A stretch of DNA of 40,849 nucleotides, taken from NCBI RefSeq assembly GCF_012033785.1, contig NZ_JAAVJC010000019.1, positions 1 to 40,849 on the forward strand. The letters run 5' to 3'. Position 1 is the stretch's first letter; the number at the start of each line of letters is the position of its first letter. The notes under the pieces were generated by a model, which searched no databases, had not been told where the DNA came from, and saw nothing but the letters and a program-made list of their open reading frames with translations. Made by a program: the position numbers and the translations under genes. Origin of the DNA: Streptomyces bohaiensis (lineage in GTDB: Bacteria > Actinomycetota > Actinomycetes > Streptomycetales > Streptomycetaceae). Positions 17,608-24,968 of the stretch are shown here, piece after piece.

Positions 17608-17729
17608 GTCTCGACGGTAGCGGGACGGACCGACAGGTCACCCCGGGGTTCGTCCTGGCCGGTTCGTCCTGGCGGTTCACCCTCGCCACGGCAGGCCCCG
17701 GCGGCGGCGAGGGCTGGGCCGGGAAACAC

Positions 17730-17756
17730 CGAAGGGCCCGGTTCACGGGCCCTTCG
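17730..17756 (-). terminator. Stem-loop downstream of the VOC gene
   Basis: cgaagggcccg (17730-17740) pairs perfectly with cgggcccttcg (17746-17756) around a 5-base loop. It lies 160 bases past the end of the VOC gene and upstream of recD2. The 309-base gap 17608-17916 holds nothing else I can identify. Confidence 0.6.
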
Positions 17757-17916
17757 ATCCCCTCCTGCGTTCCCCCACTCACGGCCTAAGACACGAACGG
17801 GGCCGCGGCGGTTGCACCCCGAGACCGATTCGTTGCCGAAGTGACCGAGCGGGCACCGAGCGGGCCCGACGGGCCCGGGTCGGGCCGTCGTGCGGGCAGG
17901 CGGGCGCGTGCGGCCG

Positions 17917-18291
17917 TCAGCAGACGCAGAGGCAGAAGGGGTGCCCGGCGGGGTCGGCGTAGACCCGGAAGGTGCTGGTGGGCGTGGCGTTGCCCGCGAG
18001 CAGGACGGCGCCGAGTTCGATCACCCGGCGCTCCGCCTCGTCCGCGGTCCCCTGGGGGATCTCGAGGTCGAGATGGAACTGCTGCGGGTGCGCGGGGTCG
18101 GGCCACCGCGGCGGGCGGTGGTCCTCGACGCGCTGGAAGCCGAGGCGGCGGTCGTGGGGGCCGACGATCTCGACCCAGTCGTCGTCGCTGCCCGGGTCCT
18201 CGGGCCAGCCGAGGACGGCGGTGTAGAACGCCGCCAGGCCGCGGGGATCGGGGCAGTCCAGGACGACCGGACCCAGGGTGGCTACCGCCAT
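17917..18291 (-). CDS. VOC (glyoxalase/bleomycin-resistance) family protein
   Basis: 124-residue single-domain protein of the vicinal-oxygen-chelate superfamily. The paired beta-alpha-beta-beta-beta layout is seen, with LGPVVLDCPDPRGLAAFYTAVLGW at the N terminus, QQFHLDLEIP in the middle and VYADPAGHPFCLC at the C terminus. In actinomycetes such proteins (glyoxalase_6-like) are usually uncharacterised. The ATG at 18291 follows GGAGAG. It is divergent from the ABATE/CGNR gene, and the shared 150-base region holds a 33-base tandem repeat, which suggests the neighbour controls it. The substrate is unknown. Confidence 0.85.
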   Translation of the reverse strand: MAVATLGPVVLDCPDPRGLAAFYTAVLGWPEDPGSDDDWVEIVGPHDRRLGFQRVEDHRPPRWPDPAHPQQFHLDLEIPQGTADEAERRVIELGAVLLAGNATPTSTFRVYADPAGHPFCLCVC

Positions 18292-18353
18292 GTCGACTCT
18301 CCGTCTGTCGTGGGTGGGTGGGCGCGGGCTCGGCAGGCGGGACCACCCGCAGC

Positions 18354-18419
18354 GTTACCCCTGCCCTGCGCGAACAAGTAACAGAGGTTACCCCTTCAAG
18401 GCAGTAAGAGGTAACGTCC
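18354..18419. repeat. Tandem 33-base repeats with GTTACCCCT...GTAAC ends
   Basis: Two adjacent units, 18354-18386 and 18387-18419, share gttacccct at the left and gtaac starting 24 bases into the unit, with diverged sequence between. A further gttac at 18427-18431 overlaps a likely -10 box (tacggt, 18429-18434) that sits 7 bases before the GTG of the ABATE/CGNR gene. The elements therefore alternate in orientation across the divergent promoter region and look like cooperative operator half-sites. Confidence 0.7.
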
Positions 18420-18441
18420 GGCGCGGGTTACGGTTGCGGAC

Positions 18442-18987
18442 GTGAGTGAGAGCGACGCCCCGGGGGAACTGGGGCTGGTCCAGCGGCTGGTCAACACCCT
18501 CGACGTGGAGACCGGCGAGGACCGGCTGACCGCCCCCGGCGGCGTGGCCCGCTTCGCCGACGCCAACGGAGTGGAGCTGCCGGGCGTCACGGCGTCGCAG
18601 CTCGGGGAGTTGCGCGAAGCGCTGCGCGCCGTGCTGCTGTGCCACGCGGGGGCCGAACCGCCTCCCGGCGGACTCGCGGACCTCACCCGGATGCTGCGGG
18701 AGGCACCCCTGGTGGTGCGACCGGCACCGGACGGCCGGGTGGAGCTGGTGCCGGCCCCCGGCGTCCGCGGCGTCGCCGCGCTCACGGCGCGCGTGGCGGC
18801 GGCGGTGGCGGTGGGCGAGGTGTCCGGGCAGTGGCGCCGCCTCAAGGCGTGCCACGCGACGGAGTGCGCCTGGGCGTACTACGACCGCAGCCCGGCGGGA
18901 CGCCGTCGCTGGTGCTCGATGAGCGTGTGCGGGAGCCGCGCCAAGATGCGCAGCTACCGCGACCGGCGGCGCGCGGCCGGGGAATGA
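18442..18987 (+). CDS. ABATE-domain protein with CGNR zinc finger
   Basis: 181-residue protein. Residues 1-125 resemble the ABATE (RsfA-like) stress domain, with LVQRLVNTLDVETGEDRL at the N terminus. The C terminus carries the CGNR zinc finger, CHATEC...WCSMSVCGSRAKMRSYR, where four cysteines can bind zinc. Such proteins are putative transcriptional regulators in actinobacteria. The GTG start has no good ribosome-binding site but has a -10-like tacggt 7 bases upstream, which suggests a leaderless mRNA. The divergent VOC gene is the probable target. The DNA site may be the GTTAC/GTAAC repeats, which is an inference. Confidence 0.85.
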   Translation: MSESDAPGELGLVQRLVNTLDVETGEDRLTAPGGVARFADANGVELPGVTASQLGELREALRAVLLCHAGAEPPPGGLADLTRMLREAPLVVRPAPDGRVELVPAPGVRGVAALTARVAAAVAVGEVSGQWRRLKACHATECAWAYYDRSPAGRRRWCSMSVCGSRAKMRSYRDRRRAAGE

Positions 18988-19032
18988 GTGCCGGCCCGGC
19001 GAGCACCCGGGGCGGCGGGGCGACCGGACGCG

Positions 19033-19069
19033 CCGCGCCCACCCGCCCCGTGGGGCCGGGTGGGCGCGG
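19033..19069. terminator. Bidirectional terminator between convergent ABATE/CGNR and TetR genes
   Basis: ccgcgcccacccg (19033-19045) pairs perfectly with cgggtgggcgcgg (19057-19069); the loop contains an inner cccc-gt-gggg stem. It lies 46 bases after one stop and 13 bases from the other. Confidence 0.75.
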
Positions 19070-19081
19070 GGCGGGCTGCGA

Positions 19082-19690
19082 CTACCCGCGGTGGGCCAGG
19101 GACGCGAGGACGACCTCCCGGGTCGCCCGGACCGTCTCCGTGAAGGCGGCCGGATCGCGGCTGACGCGCTCGGCACCCGCGCGGACGACACCGGACAGGA
19201 GCTCGACCGTCAGCGGTACGTCGTCGACCCGGCGGAACTCCCCCCGGGCGCTTCCCTCCGCGACCACCCGCTGCACGTCCGCCACGATCTCGCGGAACGG
19301 GTTCTCCGGCCCGTCGGGCATCTCCGTCACCGGCGGACCGCCTCCGGGCCGGAAGATCAGCTGCATGGCCTGGTCGGTCGACATCCCCAGGACGATGCCG
19401 ATGATCTCCTCCAGCCGCGCCGCGGCCGGCTCCCCGGAGCGATCGGCGACCGCCGTCACCCGGGCCACGGTGGGCCGCGTCGCCCGGTGGGTCAGCGCCA
19501 GTACCAGCGCGTCCTTGTCGGCGGCGTAGTTGTACAGGGTGTTGCGTGCGAGACCCGCCCGTGCGGCGATGTGCCCCATGGTGATGGCCCCGTAGTCCTG
19601 CTCCGCCAGCAGCTCTCGCAGTGCGCCGGCGAGATCGGACCACACCAGGGCGTGGTGCTCCTCCAGGCTGGCACCCCTGATGCGCGGCAT
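19082..19690 (-). CDS. TetR/AcrR family transcriptional regulator
   Basis: 202-residue regulator. The N-terminal HTH reads AITMGHIAARAGLARNTLYNYAADKDALVLAL, a classic TetR DNA-binding domain at about residues 30-65. The C-terminal helical ligand domain is not informative. It lies 77 bases downstream of the SnoaL-like gene on the same strand, so the two are probably co-transcribed. The 47-base palindrome upstream of that pair is the obvious candidate operator, giving autoregulation. Confidence 0.92.
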   Translation of the reverse strand: MPRIRGASLEEHHALVWSDLAGALRELLAEQDYGAITMGHIAARAGLARNTLYNYAADKDALVLALTHRATRPTVARVTAVADRSGEPAAARLEEIIGIVLGMSTDQAMQLIFRPGGGPPVTEMPDGPENPFREIVADVQRVVAEGSARGEFRRVDDVPLTVELLSGVVRAGAERVSRDPAAFTETVRATREVVLASLAHRG

Positions 19691-19767
19691 GACCCCTGTC
19701 CCTTCGTCGTGGCGCCCCGCCCCACCGGGGAAAGTCGCCGCGCCGTCGGCGGGCGACCTCGACCGCC

Positions 19768-20238
19768 TCAGGCGGTCGCCCCCGCGGGGAGGACGGCGCT
19801 CAGCAGGTGCGCGTTCTCCTGGTACGCCGCGGTGAGCTTCACCCGGCTCAGCCGCCAGCCCTCCGGGGTGCGCACGGCCTCATTGTCGTAGAAGCCGACG
19901 ACCAACCAGCAGTTGGGGCCGTCGCCGACCGCCTCCGACGGGAACCAGTGCTCGGCGCGGACGTGCGCGGACACCGTCGCGCGATCGCCGTCGATCCGCA
20001 CGAGGTGCCCGGTGATGGCGTGGTGCGTGGCCGCGAACGGGGCGAAGGTCTCCTGCAGGGTCTCCCCGTACGCGGCGACGGGCACCTCCATGACCGGGGT
20101 GCCGGCCACCGAGCTGAAGTCGAGGGTGACCGGGTCGGTGAAGACGCGGTGCGGCAGCTCGGCGAACCGCCGTCGGTCCGGTATGTCGGCATAGCTGCTC
20201 ATCAGCTCGATGATCTCGGCGCGATCGGTGGCAGTCAT
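19768..20238 (-). CDS. SnoaL-like / nuclear transport factor 2 family protein
   Basis: 156-residue protein with the cone-shaped NTF2/SnoaL-like fold. The pattern AEIIELMSSYADIPDRRRFAEL, then VTLDFSS, then THHAITGHLVRIDGDRATVSAHVRAEHW and GWRLSRVKL is typical of SnoaL_4-like proteins. Members include polyketide cyclases, dehydratases and isomerases, as well as binding proteins, so the activity is open. I chose the ATG at 20238, which has GAGGAGAGCAGGA upstream. A GTG at 20271 would add 11 residues but lacks a ribosome-binding site. The gene probably forms an operon with the TetR gene. Confidence 0.82.
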   Translation of the reverse strand: MTATDRAEIIELMSSYADIPDRRRFAELPHRVFTDPVTLDFSSVAGTPVMEVPVAAYGETLQETFAPFAATHHAITGHLVRIDGDRATVSAHVRAEHWFPSEAVGDGPNCWLVVGFYDNEAVRTPEGWRLSRVKLTAAYQENAHLLSAVLPAGATA

Positions 20239-20315
20239 CGTCAACAGTCCTGCTCTCCTCGCCTCTGGCACCGCCAGAGGTGTGCACTGCCGCTCTCGCG
20301 AACGGGGCGTCGCAG

Positions 20316-20362
20316 TTTTTGCGACTACCTGTCGTAAACGTTACGACAGGTAGTCGCAAAAA
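20316..20362. promoter_or_regulatory. 47-base palindrome (two 22-base perfect arms, 3-base spacer)
   Basis: Arms 20316-20337 and 20341-20362 are perfect reverse complements around the spacer acg. Each arm starts from the outside with five T/A bases, then gcgactacctgtcgtaa. The element is AT-rich against its surroundings and lies 78 bases upstream of the SnoaL-like ATG. Within it ttgcga and tacgac are spaced 17 bases apart in both directions and could act as weak -35/-10 boxes. The long arms and the symmetry suit a TetR operator covering a promoter. A third gtcgca half-element lies at 20309-20314. Confidence 0.7.
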
Positions 20363-20633
20363 GACAGCCGCTGCGGGCCCGGCGGGGAGACAACGGCGAC
20401 GCGGCCGGTCCGGAGCGGGGCCGAGCCGGAGCAGGGCCGGGCCGGAGCGGGGCCGGGCCGGAGCGGGTGGGGGCAAAAACACGCTCGGCGGCGACGGAAC
20501 CGGGGCGAGGCGCCGGCGGGCAAGGAGCCGGGCGACGGGGCACGCCGACGGCCGGCCGGGCCCGGTGGCGCTTCGGCTCACGGCCCACTCGCCCTACGCG
20601 CCTCGCGGGGTCGGGTGTCCGGGGACGCGGAAA
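20363..20633. other. Gene-free spacer with 16-base tandem repeats
   Basis: No gene is supported here. The stretch contains four consecutive 16-base units at 20410-20473 and otherwise only GC-rich, non-coding-looking DNA between the SnoaL/TetR promoter region and the end of the UDP-glucose dehydrogenase gene. Confidence 0.5.
20410..20473. repeat. Tandem repeat, 16-base unit x4
   Basis: The units ccggagcggggccgag, ccggagcagggccggg, ccggagcggggccggg and ccggagcgggtggggg follow each other without gaps. The first three differ at one or two positions and the last is degenerate at its right end. Confidence 0.85.
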
Positions 20634-20659
20634 GCCGGCCCGGCGGGCGCCGGGCCGGC
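20634..20659 (-). terminator. Stem-loop terminator after the UDP-glucose dehydrogenase gene
   Basis: gccggcccggc (20634-20644) pairs perfectly with gccgggccggc (20649-20659) around a four-base gggc loop, 46 bases past the stop. Confidence 0.7.
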
Positions 20660-20705
20660 GAAGCGGAGGAGTGCGGGAGAGATCAGCTCAGGGACGGGGC
20701 AGCGC

Positions 20706-22046
20706 TCAGAGCGTGGGGCGGCCCAGCGCGCGGTAGGTCCAGCCGGCCTTGCGCCACGCCACCGGGTCGAGCGCGTTGCGGCCGTCCAGGATGTGGCGGC
20801 GCCCGACCTGCTCGCCCAGGACGGTCGGGTCCAGCTCGCGGAACTCGGCCCACTCCGTCAGGTGCAGCACCACGTCCGCGCCGCGGACGGCCTCCGCGGC
20901 GGACGCGGCGTACCCGAGCGTCGGGAAGATCCGGCGGGCGTTCTCGTTGCCCTTGGGGTCGTAGACGGTGACCTGGGCGCCCTGGAGGTGCAGTTGCCCG
21001 GCGACGTTGAGCGCCGGCGAGTCGCGCACGTCGTCGGAGTCGGGCTTGAAGCTCGCCCCCAGCACCCCGACCCGGCGCCCGAGCAGCACGCCGCCCAGCG
21101 CGTCCCGGGTGAGCTCGACCATGTGGCCCCGGCGGCGCATGTTGATGGAGTCGACCTCGCGCAGGAAGGTCAGCGCCTGGTCTGCGCCCAACTCCCCGGC
21201 GCGGGCCATGAACGCGCGGATGTCCTTGGGGAGGCAGCCGCCGCCGAAGCCGATGCCGGCGCGCAGGAACTTCCGCCCGATGCGGTCGTCGTAGCCGATC
21301 GCCTCGGCCAGCTTCACCACGTCGCCGCCGGCGGCCTCGCAGACCTCGGCCATGGCGTTGATGAAGGAGATCTTGGTGGCGAGGAAGGAGTTGGCCGAGG
21401 TCTTCACCAGTTCGGCGGTGGCGAAGTCGGTGACGACGAAGGGCGAGCCCTCGGCGATCGGCGTGGCGTACACCTCGCGCAGCACGGCCTCGTGGCGCTC
21501 GTCGCGGACACCGACGACGATGCGGTCCGGGTGCAGGGTGTCCTGGACGGCGAACCCCTCCCGGAGGAACTCCGGGTTCCAGGCCAGCGCCGCCTCCTCA
21601 CCGGCGGGGGCGAGTTCGGCGATCCGCGCCGCCAGCCGCTCCGCGCTGCCGACCGGGACGGTGGACTTGCCGACCACGAGGCAGGGGCGGTCGAGGTGGA
21701 CCGCGAGGCTCTCCACGGCGGCGTCGACGTACGACATGTCGCAGGCGTACTCGCCGTGCTTCTGCGGGGTGTTGACGCAGACGAAGTGGACGTCGCCGAA
21801 GGCGGCGACCTCGGCCCAGTCCAGGGTGAACCGCAGCCGGCCCGTGGAGCCCGGCAGTCCGGCGACGTGCCGCCGCAGCAGCTCGGCGAGGCCGGGCTCG
21901 TACATCGGGATCTCGCCCCGCCCGAGCAGTTCCACCTTCTCGGGGACCACGTCCAGCCCCAGCACCTCGAACCCCAGCTCCGCCATGGCGGCGGCGTGGG
22001 TGGCCCCGAGGTAGCCGGTACCGATAACAGTGATCTTGGGCGCCAT
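20706..22046 (-). CDS. ugd: UDP-glucose/GDP-mannose dehydrogenase family, UDP-glucose 6-dehydrogenase
   Basis: 446-residue NAD-dependent enzyme that oxidises UDP-glucose twice to UDP-glucuronate. The N-terminal Rossmann motif is ITVIGTGYLGATHA (residues 5-18). The catalytic cysteine is C271 in GFGGGCLPKD, and the C-terminal nucleotide-sugar domain has GASFKPDSDDVRDSPAL. Length is normal for UGD. The ATG at 22046 encodes MAPKITVIG. It stands alone between a terminator and the divergent acyl-CoA dehydrogenase, so it is probably monocistronic. The product may feed wall polymer or exopolysaccharide synthesis. Confidence 0.92.
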   Translation of the reverse strand: MAPKITVIGTGYLGATHAAAMAELGFEVLGLDVVPEKVELLGRGEIPMYEPGLAELLRRHVAGLPGSTGRLRFTLDWAEVAAFGDVHFVCVNTPQKHGEYACDMSYVDAAVESLAVHLDRPCLVVGKSTVPVGSAERLAARIAELAPAGEEAALAWNPEFLREGFAVQDTLHPDRIVVGVRDERHEAVLREVYATPIAEGSPFVVTDFATAELVKTSANSFLATKISFINAMAEVCEAAGGDVVKLAEAIGYDDRIGRKFLRAGIGFGGGCLPKDIRAFMARAGELGADQALTFLREVDSINMRRRGHMVELTRDALGGVLLGRRVGVLGASFKPDSDDVRDSPALNVAGQLHLQGAQVTVYDPKGNENARRIFPTLGYAASAAEAVRGADVVLHLTEWAEFRELDPTVLGEQVGRRHILDGRNALDPVAWRKAGWTYRALGRPTL

Positions 22047-22226
22047 GCGGGCTCCTGTGACGGGCGGCGGTGAGCGGGTCGAGCATAGCCGCGCCGGGCC
22101 CGGCCGCCGCGCGCCGGGGCGTGCCGCCGAACGGGGCCGCCGCGCGGGCGTCCACGGGGCGCCGCGGCGCGCAACCTGGTCGGCCCGCTCACTTCCGGGG
22201 GTGGGGTCCGGGCTCCTAGAATCAGG

Positions 22227-22244
22227 TTACTTAACGGTCACTAA
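22227..22244. promoter_or_regulatory. AT-rich imperfect dyad before the acyl-CoA dehydrogenase gene
   Basis: ttacttaac-ggtcactaa is an imperfect inverted repeat ending 25 bases upstream of the start. TTACT...AGTAA-like dyads are common operators of TetR-family regulators of fatty-acid and acyl-CoA genes. No such regulator is adjacent. Confidence 0.45.
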
Positions 22245-22269
22245 GCAAGCTGTGGGAGTGGTGAGAACC

Positions 22270-23430
22270 GTGGCACGAGCCGCCGATTTCGACCTGTACC
22301 GCCCGGCGGAGGAGCACGAGATGCTCCGGGAGTCCGTGCGCGCGCTCGCCGAGGCGAAGATCGCCCCGCACGCCGCCGCGGTGGACGAGGAGGGCCGCTT
22401 CCCGCAGGAGGCGAGGGACGCGCTCACCGGCAACGACCTCCACGCCGTCCACGTCCCGGAGGAGTTCGGCGGCAACGGCGCGGACGCGCTGGCGACGGTG
22501 ATCGTCATCGAGGAGATCGCGCGGGTGTGCGCCTCCTCCTCGCTGATCCCGGCCGTCAACAAGCTGGGCTCCCTGCCGGTGCAGCTCGCCGGCTCCACGG
22601 AACTGCAGGCCCGCTACCTCACGCCGCTGGCCCGCGGCGAGGCGATGTTCTCCTACTGCCTCTCGGAGCCGGACGCCGGCTCCGACGCCGGGGGCATGAA
22701 GACCACGGCGGTGCGCGACGGCGACCACTACGTGCTGAACGGCGTCAAGCGCTGGATCACCAACGCCGGCGTCTCCGAGTACTACACGGTGCTCGCCGTG
22801 ACCGACACCGAGAAGCGGACCCGCGGCGGCATCTCCGCGTTCGTGGTGGAGAAGGCCGACGAGGGGGTCTCGTTCGGGGCGCCGGAGAAGAAGCTCGGCA
22901 TCAAGGGCTCCCCCACCCGCGAGGTCTACTTCGACAACGTCCGCATCCCCGCGGACCGCATGATCGGCGAGGAGGGCACCGGCTTCACCACCGCGATGAA
23001 GACCCTCGACCACACCCGGATCACCATCGCCGCCCAGGCGCTCGGCATCGCGCAGGGCGCGCTGGACTACGCCAAGGGGTACGTCCGGGAGCGCAAGCAG
23101 TTCGGCAAGCCGGTGGGCGACTTCCAGGGCGTGCAGTTCATGCTCGCCGACATGGCGATGAAGATCGAGGCCGCGCGCCAGCTCACCTACGCGGCCGCCG
23201 CCCGTTCGGAGCGGCTGGACAGCGATCTGACGTTCTTCGGCGCGGCGGCGAAGTGCTTCGCCTCGGACGCGGCGATGGAGGTCACCACCGACGCGGTGCA
23301 GCTGCTCGGCGGGTACGGCTACACGCGGGACTACCCGGTGGAGCGGATGATGCGCGACGCGAAGATCACCCAGATCTACGAGGGCACCAACCAGGTGCAG
23401 CGCATCGTGATGGCGCGCAACCTCCCCTGA
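22270..23430 (+). CDS. Acyl-CoA dehydrogenase
   Basis: 386-residue flavoprotein of the short/branched-chain acyl-CoA dehydrogenase family, catalysing alpha,beta-dehydrogenation with FAD and passing electrons to ETF. Motifs are YCLSEPDAGSDAGGMKTTA (FAD and substrate binding), the DGDHYVLNGVKRWITNAG stretch, and the C-terminal YEGTNQVQRIV, in which E371 fits the catalytic base. I chose the GTG at 22270, spaced 11 bases from GGGAG. Upstream GTG codons at 22258 and 22261 sit on or too near the ribosome-binding site. The AT-rich dyad upstream suggests regulation by a fatty-acid-type repressor. Confidence 0.93.
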   Translation: MARAADFDLYRPAEEHEMLRESVRALAEAKIAPHAAAVDEEGRFPQEARDALTGNDLHAVHVPEEFGGNGADALATVIVIEEIARVCASSSLIPAVNKLGSLPVQLAGSTELQARYLTPLARGEAMFSYCLSEPDAGSDAGGMKTTAVRDGDHYVLNGVKRWITNAGVSEYYTVLAVTDTEKRTRGGISAFVVEKADEGVSFGAPEKKLGIKGSPTREVYFDNVRIPADRMIGEEGTGFTTAMKTLDHTRITIAAQALGIAQGALDYAKGYVRERKQFGKPVGDFQGVQFMLADMAMKIEAARQLTYAAAARSERLDSDLTFFGAAAKCFASDAAMEVTTDAVQLLGGYGYTRDYPVERMMRDAKITQIYEGTNQVQRIVMARNLP

Positions 23431-23452
23431 CGGACGGGAGCAATTCCCGGCG

Positions 23453-23482
23453 GCGCCCCTCGTGCGGAGGCACGGCGGGCGC
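23453..23482. terminator. Bidirectional terminator between convergent genes
   Basis: gcgccc-ct-cgtgc-ggag-gcacg-gc-gggcgc forms a hairpin of two stem blocks with a two-by-two internal loop. It sits between the ends of the acyl-CoA dehydrogenase and MocR genes. Confidence 0.6.
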
Positions 23483-23520
23483 CCCCGCGTCCCGGTGCCC
23501 GCCCGGACCCCGCGGGCGGG

Positions 23521-24954
23521 TCAGTCGCGGGCGGCGGGGTCGGCGTGCTGCGCGGCCAGCGCGGCCCCGATGAGCCGGGCGCCCTCGGGAAAGGCCGCCG
23601 GGCGGGGGCCCGAGTAGTTGAGCCGCAGGTGGGGGCCGGTGGGTTCGGCAGGGAACCACTCGTCACCGGCGGGCACCGCGACGCCGGCCGCCTCGCAGTC
23701 GGCGACCAGCCGCGGCAGGTCGGTGGTGTCGGGCAGTCGCAGCCACAGCGCGAGCCCGCCGGCGGGGGCGGTGACCTCCGCCTGCGGGAGGTGCTCGCGC
23801 ACCGCGCCGAGCAGCAGGTCCCGCCGGGTGCGGAGCTGGCGGCCCAGGCCGCGCAGGTGGGTGCGGAACGCCGGCTGGGTGACGACGTCCAGCGCGGCCG
23901 CCTGGAGCAGGCCGCTGACGTACATGGCCCCGGCGCGGGCGTCGGCGAGGATGCGTTCCCGCGCCGGCCCCCGGGCCACGACCCCGGCCACCCGCACCGC
24001 CGGGGAGACGCTCTTGGTCAGCGACCGGAGGTGGACGACGTGGCCGCCGTCGTCGAACGCCGCGAGCGGCGCGGGTGGCCGGACGCCCTCGATCGCGAAG
24101 TCCCGGGCCCAGTCGTCCTCCACGAGGAACGCGCCGTGGCGGCGGACCACGTCCAGCACATCGGCGGCGCGGGTCGGTGACCAGCAGGCCCCGGTCGGGT
24201 TGGCGAAGGTCGGCTGCGCGTAGAAGGCCCGGGCGCCGGTGCGGGTGAACGCCCGGTCCAGTTCCTCCGGGTCCGGGCCGTCGGCCCCGCTGGGCACCGG
24301 GTCGAGCCGCACGCCCGACCGGTGGGCCGCCAGCATCGCGCCCCAGTAGGTGGGCGACTCCACCAGCAGGGGCCGGCCGGGACCGACCAGCGACCGGAAG
24401 ACGGTGCCGAGCCCGCTCTGGCTGCCGGGGAAGACGACGACGTCGCGCGCGGCGGGCGGGACCGACCCCGCCGGGGTGGCGCCGGCCAGCTCCCCGGCGA
24501 ACCACTCCTGGAGCTCCGGCAGCCCGGCGGACGGGGGTCGGCCGACCGCTCCCCCGCCGCGGGCGGCGCGGGCGAAGGCGGCTCGCACCAGCCGCTCCGG
24601 CAGCAGTTCGCGGTCGGGGTAGCCGGAGTGGAGGGCGATGACGTCGTTCGGCACGGTCCGCAGCGCGGTCGAGACCGGGGTCGCCGGGTAGGGCGCGGCG
24701 CCGAGCGCCGCGGTCTGCCAGCCGTAGTCCTCGGGGCGGGTGGCGCGGACGGCCCGCACGAACGTACCGACGCCGGGCCGGCTCTCGACCAGGCCGCGCG
24801 CGGCGAGGGTGCGCAGCGCCCGCTGCACGGTCACCGGGCCGGCGCCGTACCGTGCCACGAGCGCCCGGGTGGGGGGCAGCTGGGCGCCGGGCGGGGCGGT
24901 CGCGATCCAGGCGGCGAGCTCCGCCGCGATCCGCCCACTGCTATCGTCGTTCAT
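23521..24954 (-). CDS. MocR/PdxR-type regulator (GntR HTH fused to aminotransferase domain)
   Basis: 477-residue fusion. The N-terminal winged helix (LPPTRALVARYGAGPVTVQRALRTLAARGLVESRPGVGTFV, about residues 25-66) is GntR type. The rest is a fold-type I aminotransferase domain, with K314 in LTKSVS as the predicted PLP Schiff-base lysine, FANPTG upstream and a C-terminal LRLNYSG. MocR proteins sense PLP or amino acids and often control a divergent transporter or enzyme. The ATG start overlaps that of the divergent EamA gene within one CATG. A -10-like TACTCT lies 8 bases upstream of the ATG, which suggests a leaderless mRNA. The aminotransferase activity is probably regulatory rather than catalytic. 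Confidence 0.92.
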   Translation of the reverse strand: MNDDSSGRIAAELAAWIATAPPGAQLPPTRALVARYGAGPVTVQRALRTLAARGLVESRPGVGTFVRAVRATRPEDYGWQTAALGAAPYPATPVSTALRTVPNDVIALHSGYPDRELLPERLVRAAFARAARGGGAVGRPPSAGLPELQEWFAGELAGATPAGSVPPAARDVVVFPGSQSGLGTVFRSLVGPGRPLLVESPTYWGAMLAAHRSGVRLDPVPSGADGPDPEELDRAFTRTGARAFYAQPTFANPTGACWSPTRAADVLDVVRRHGAFLVEDDWARDFAIEGVRPPAPLAAFDDGGHVVHLRSLTKSVSPAVRVAGVVARGPARERILADARAGAMYVSGLLQAAALDVVTQPAFRTHLRGLGRQLRTRRDLLLGAVREHLPQAEVTAPAGGLALWLRLPDTTDLPRLVADCEAAGVAVPAGDEWFPAEPTGPHLRLNYSGPRPAAFPEGARLIGAALAAQHADPAARD

Positions 24955-24968
24955 GAAGAGACAGAGTA
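24942..24968. promoter_or_regulatory. Overlapping divergent leaderless promoters sharing one CATG
   Basis: CATG at 24952-24955 provides the start codon of mocR (leftward) and of the EamA gene (rightward). On the plus strand tatcgt (24942-24947) lies 5 bases before the EamA ATG; on the minus strand TACTCT (24968-24963) lies 8 bases before the mocR ATG. Each gene's -10 box is therefore inside the other's coding sequence. Confidence 0.55.

Noticed and set aside
17730..17765. tRNA-like ttcgatcc near 17753
   Set aside because: The sequence is part of a perfect 11-base terminator stem and no cloverleaf can be drawn.
18354..18419. 33-base repeats as a CRISPR array
   Set aside because: The two units are directly adjacent with only the ends conserved, there are no spacers and no cas genes.
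20316..20362. The 47-base palindrome as an intrinsic terminator
   Set aside because: In both directions the U run is on the 5' side and the A run on the 3' side, and it lies upstream of the gene pair rather than after a stop.
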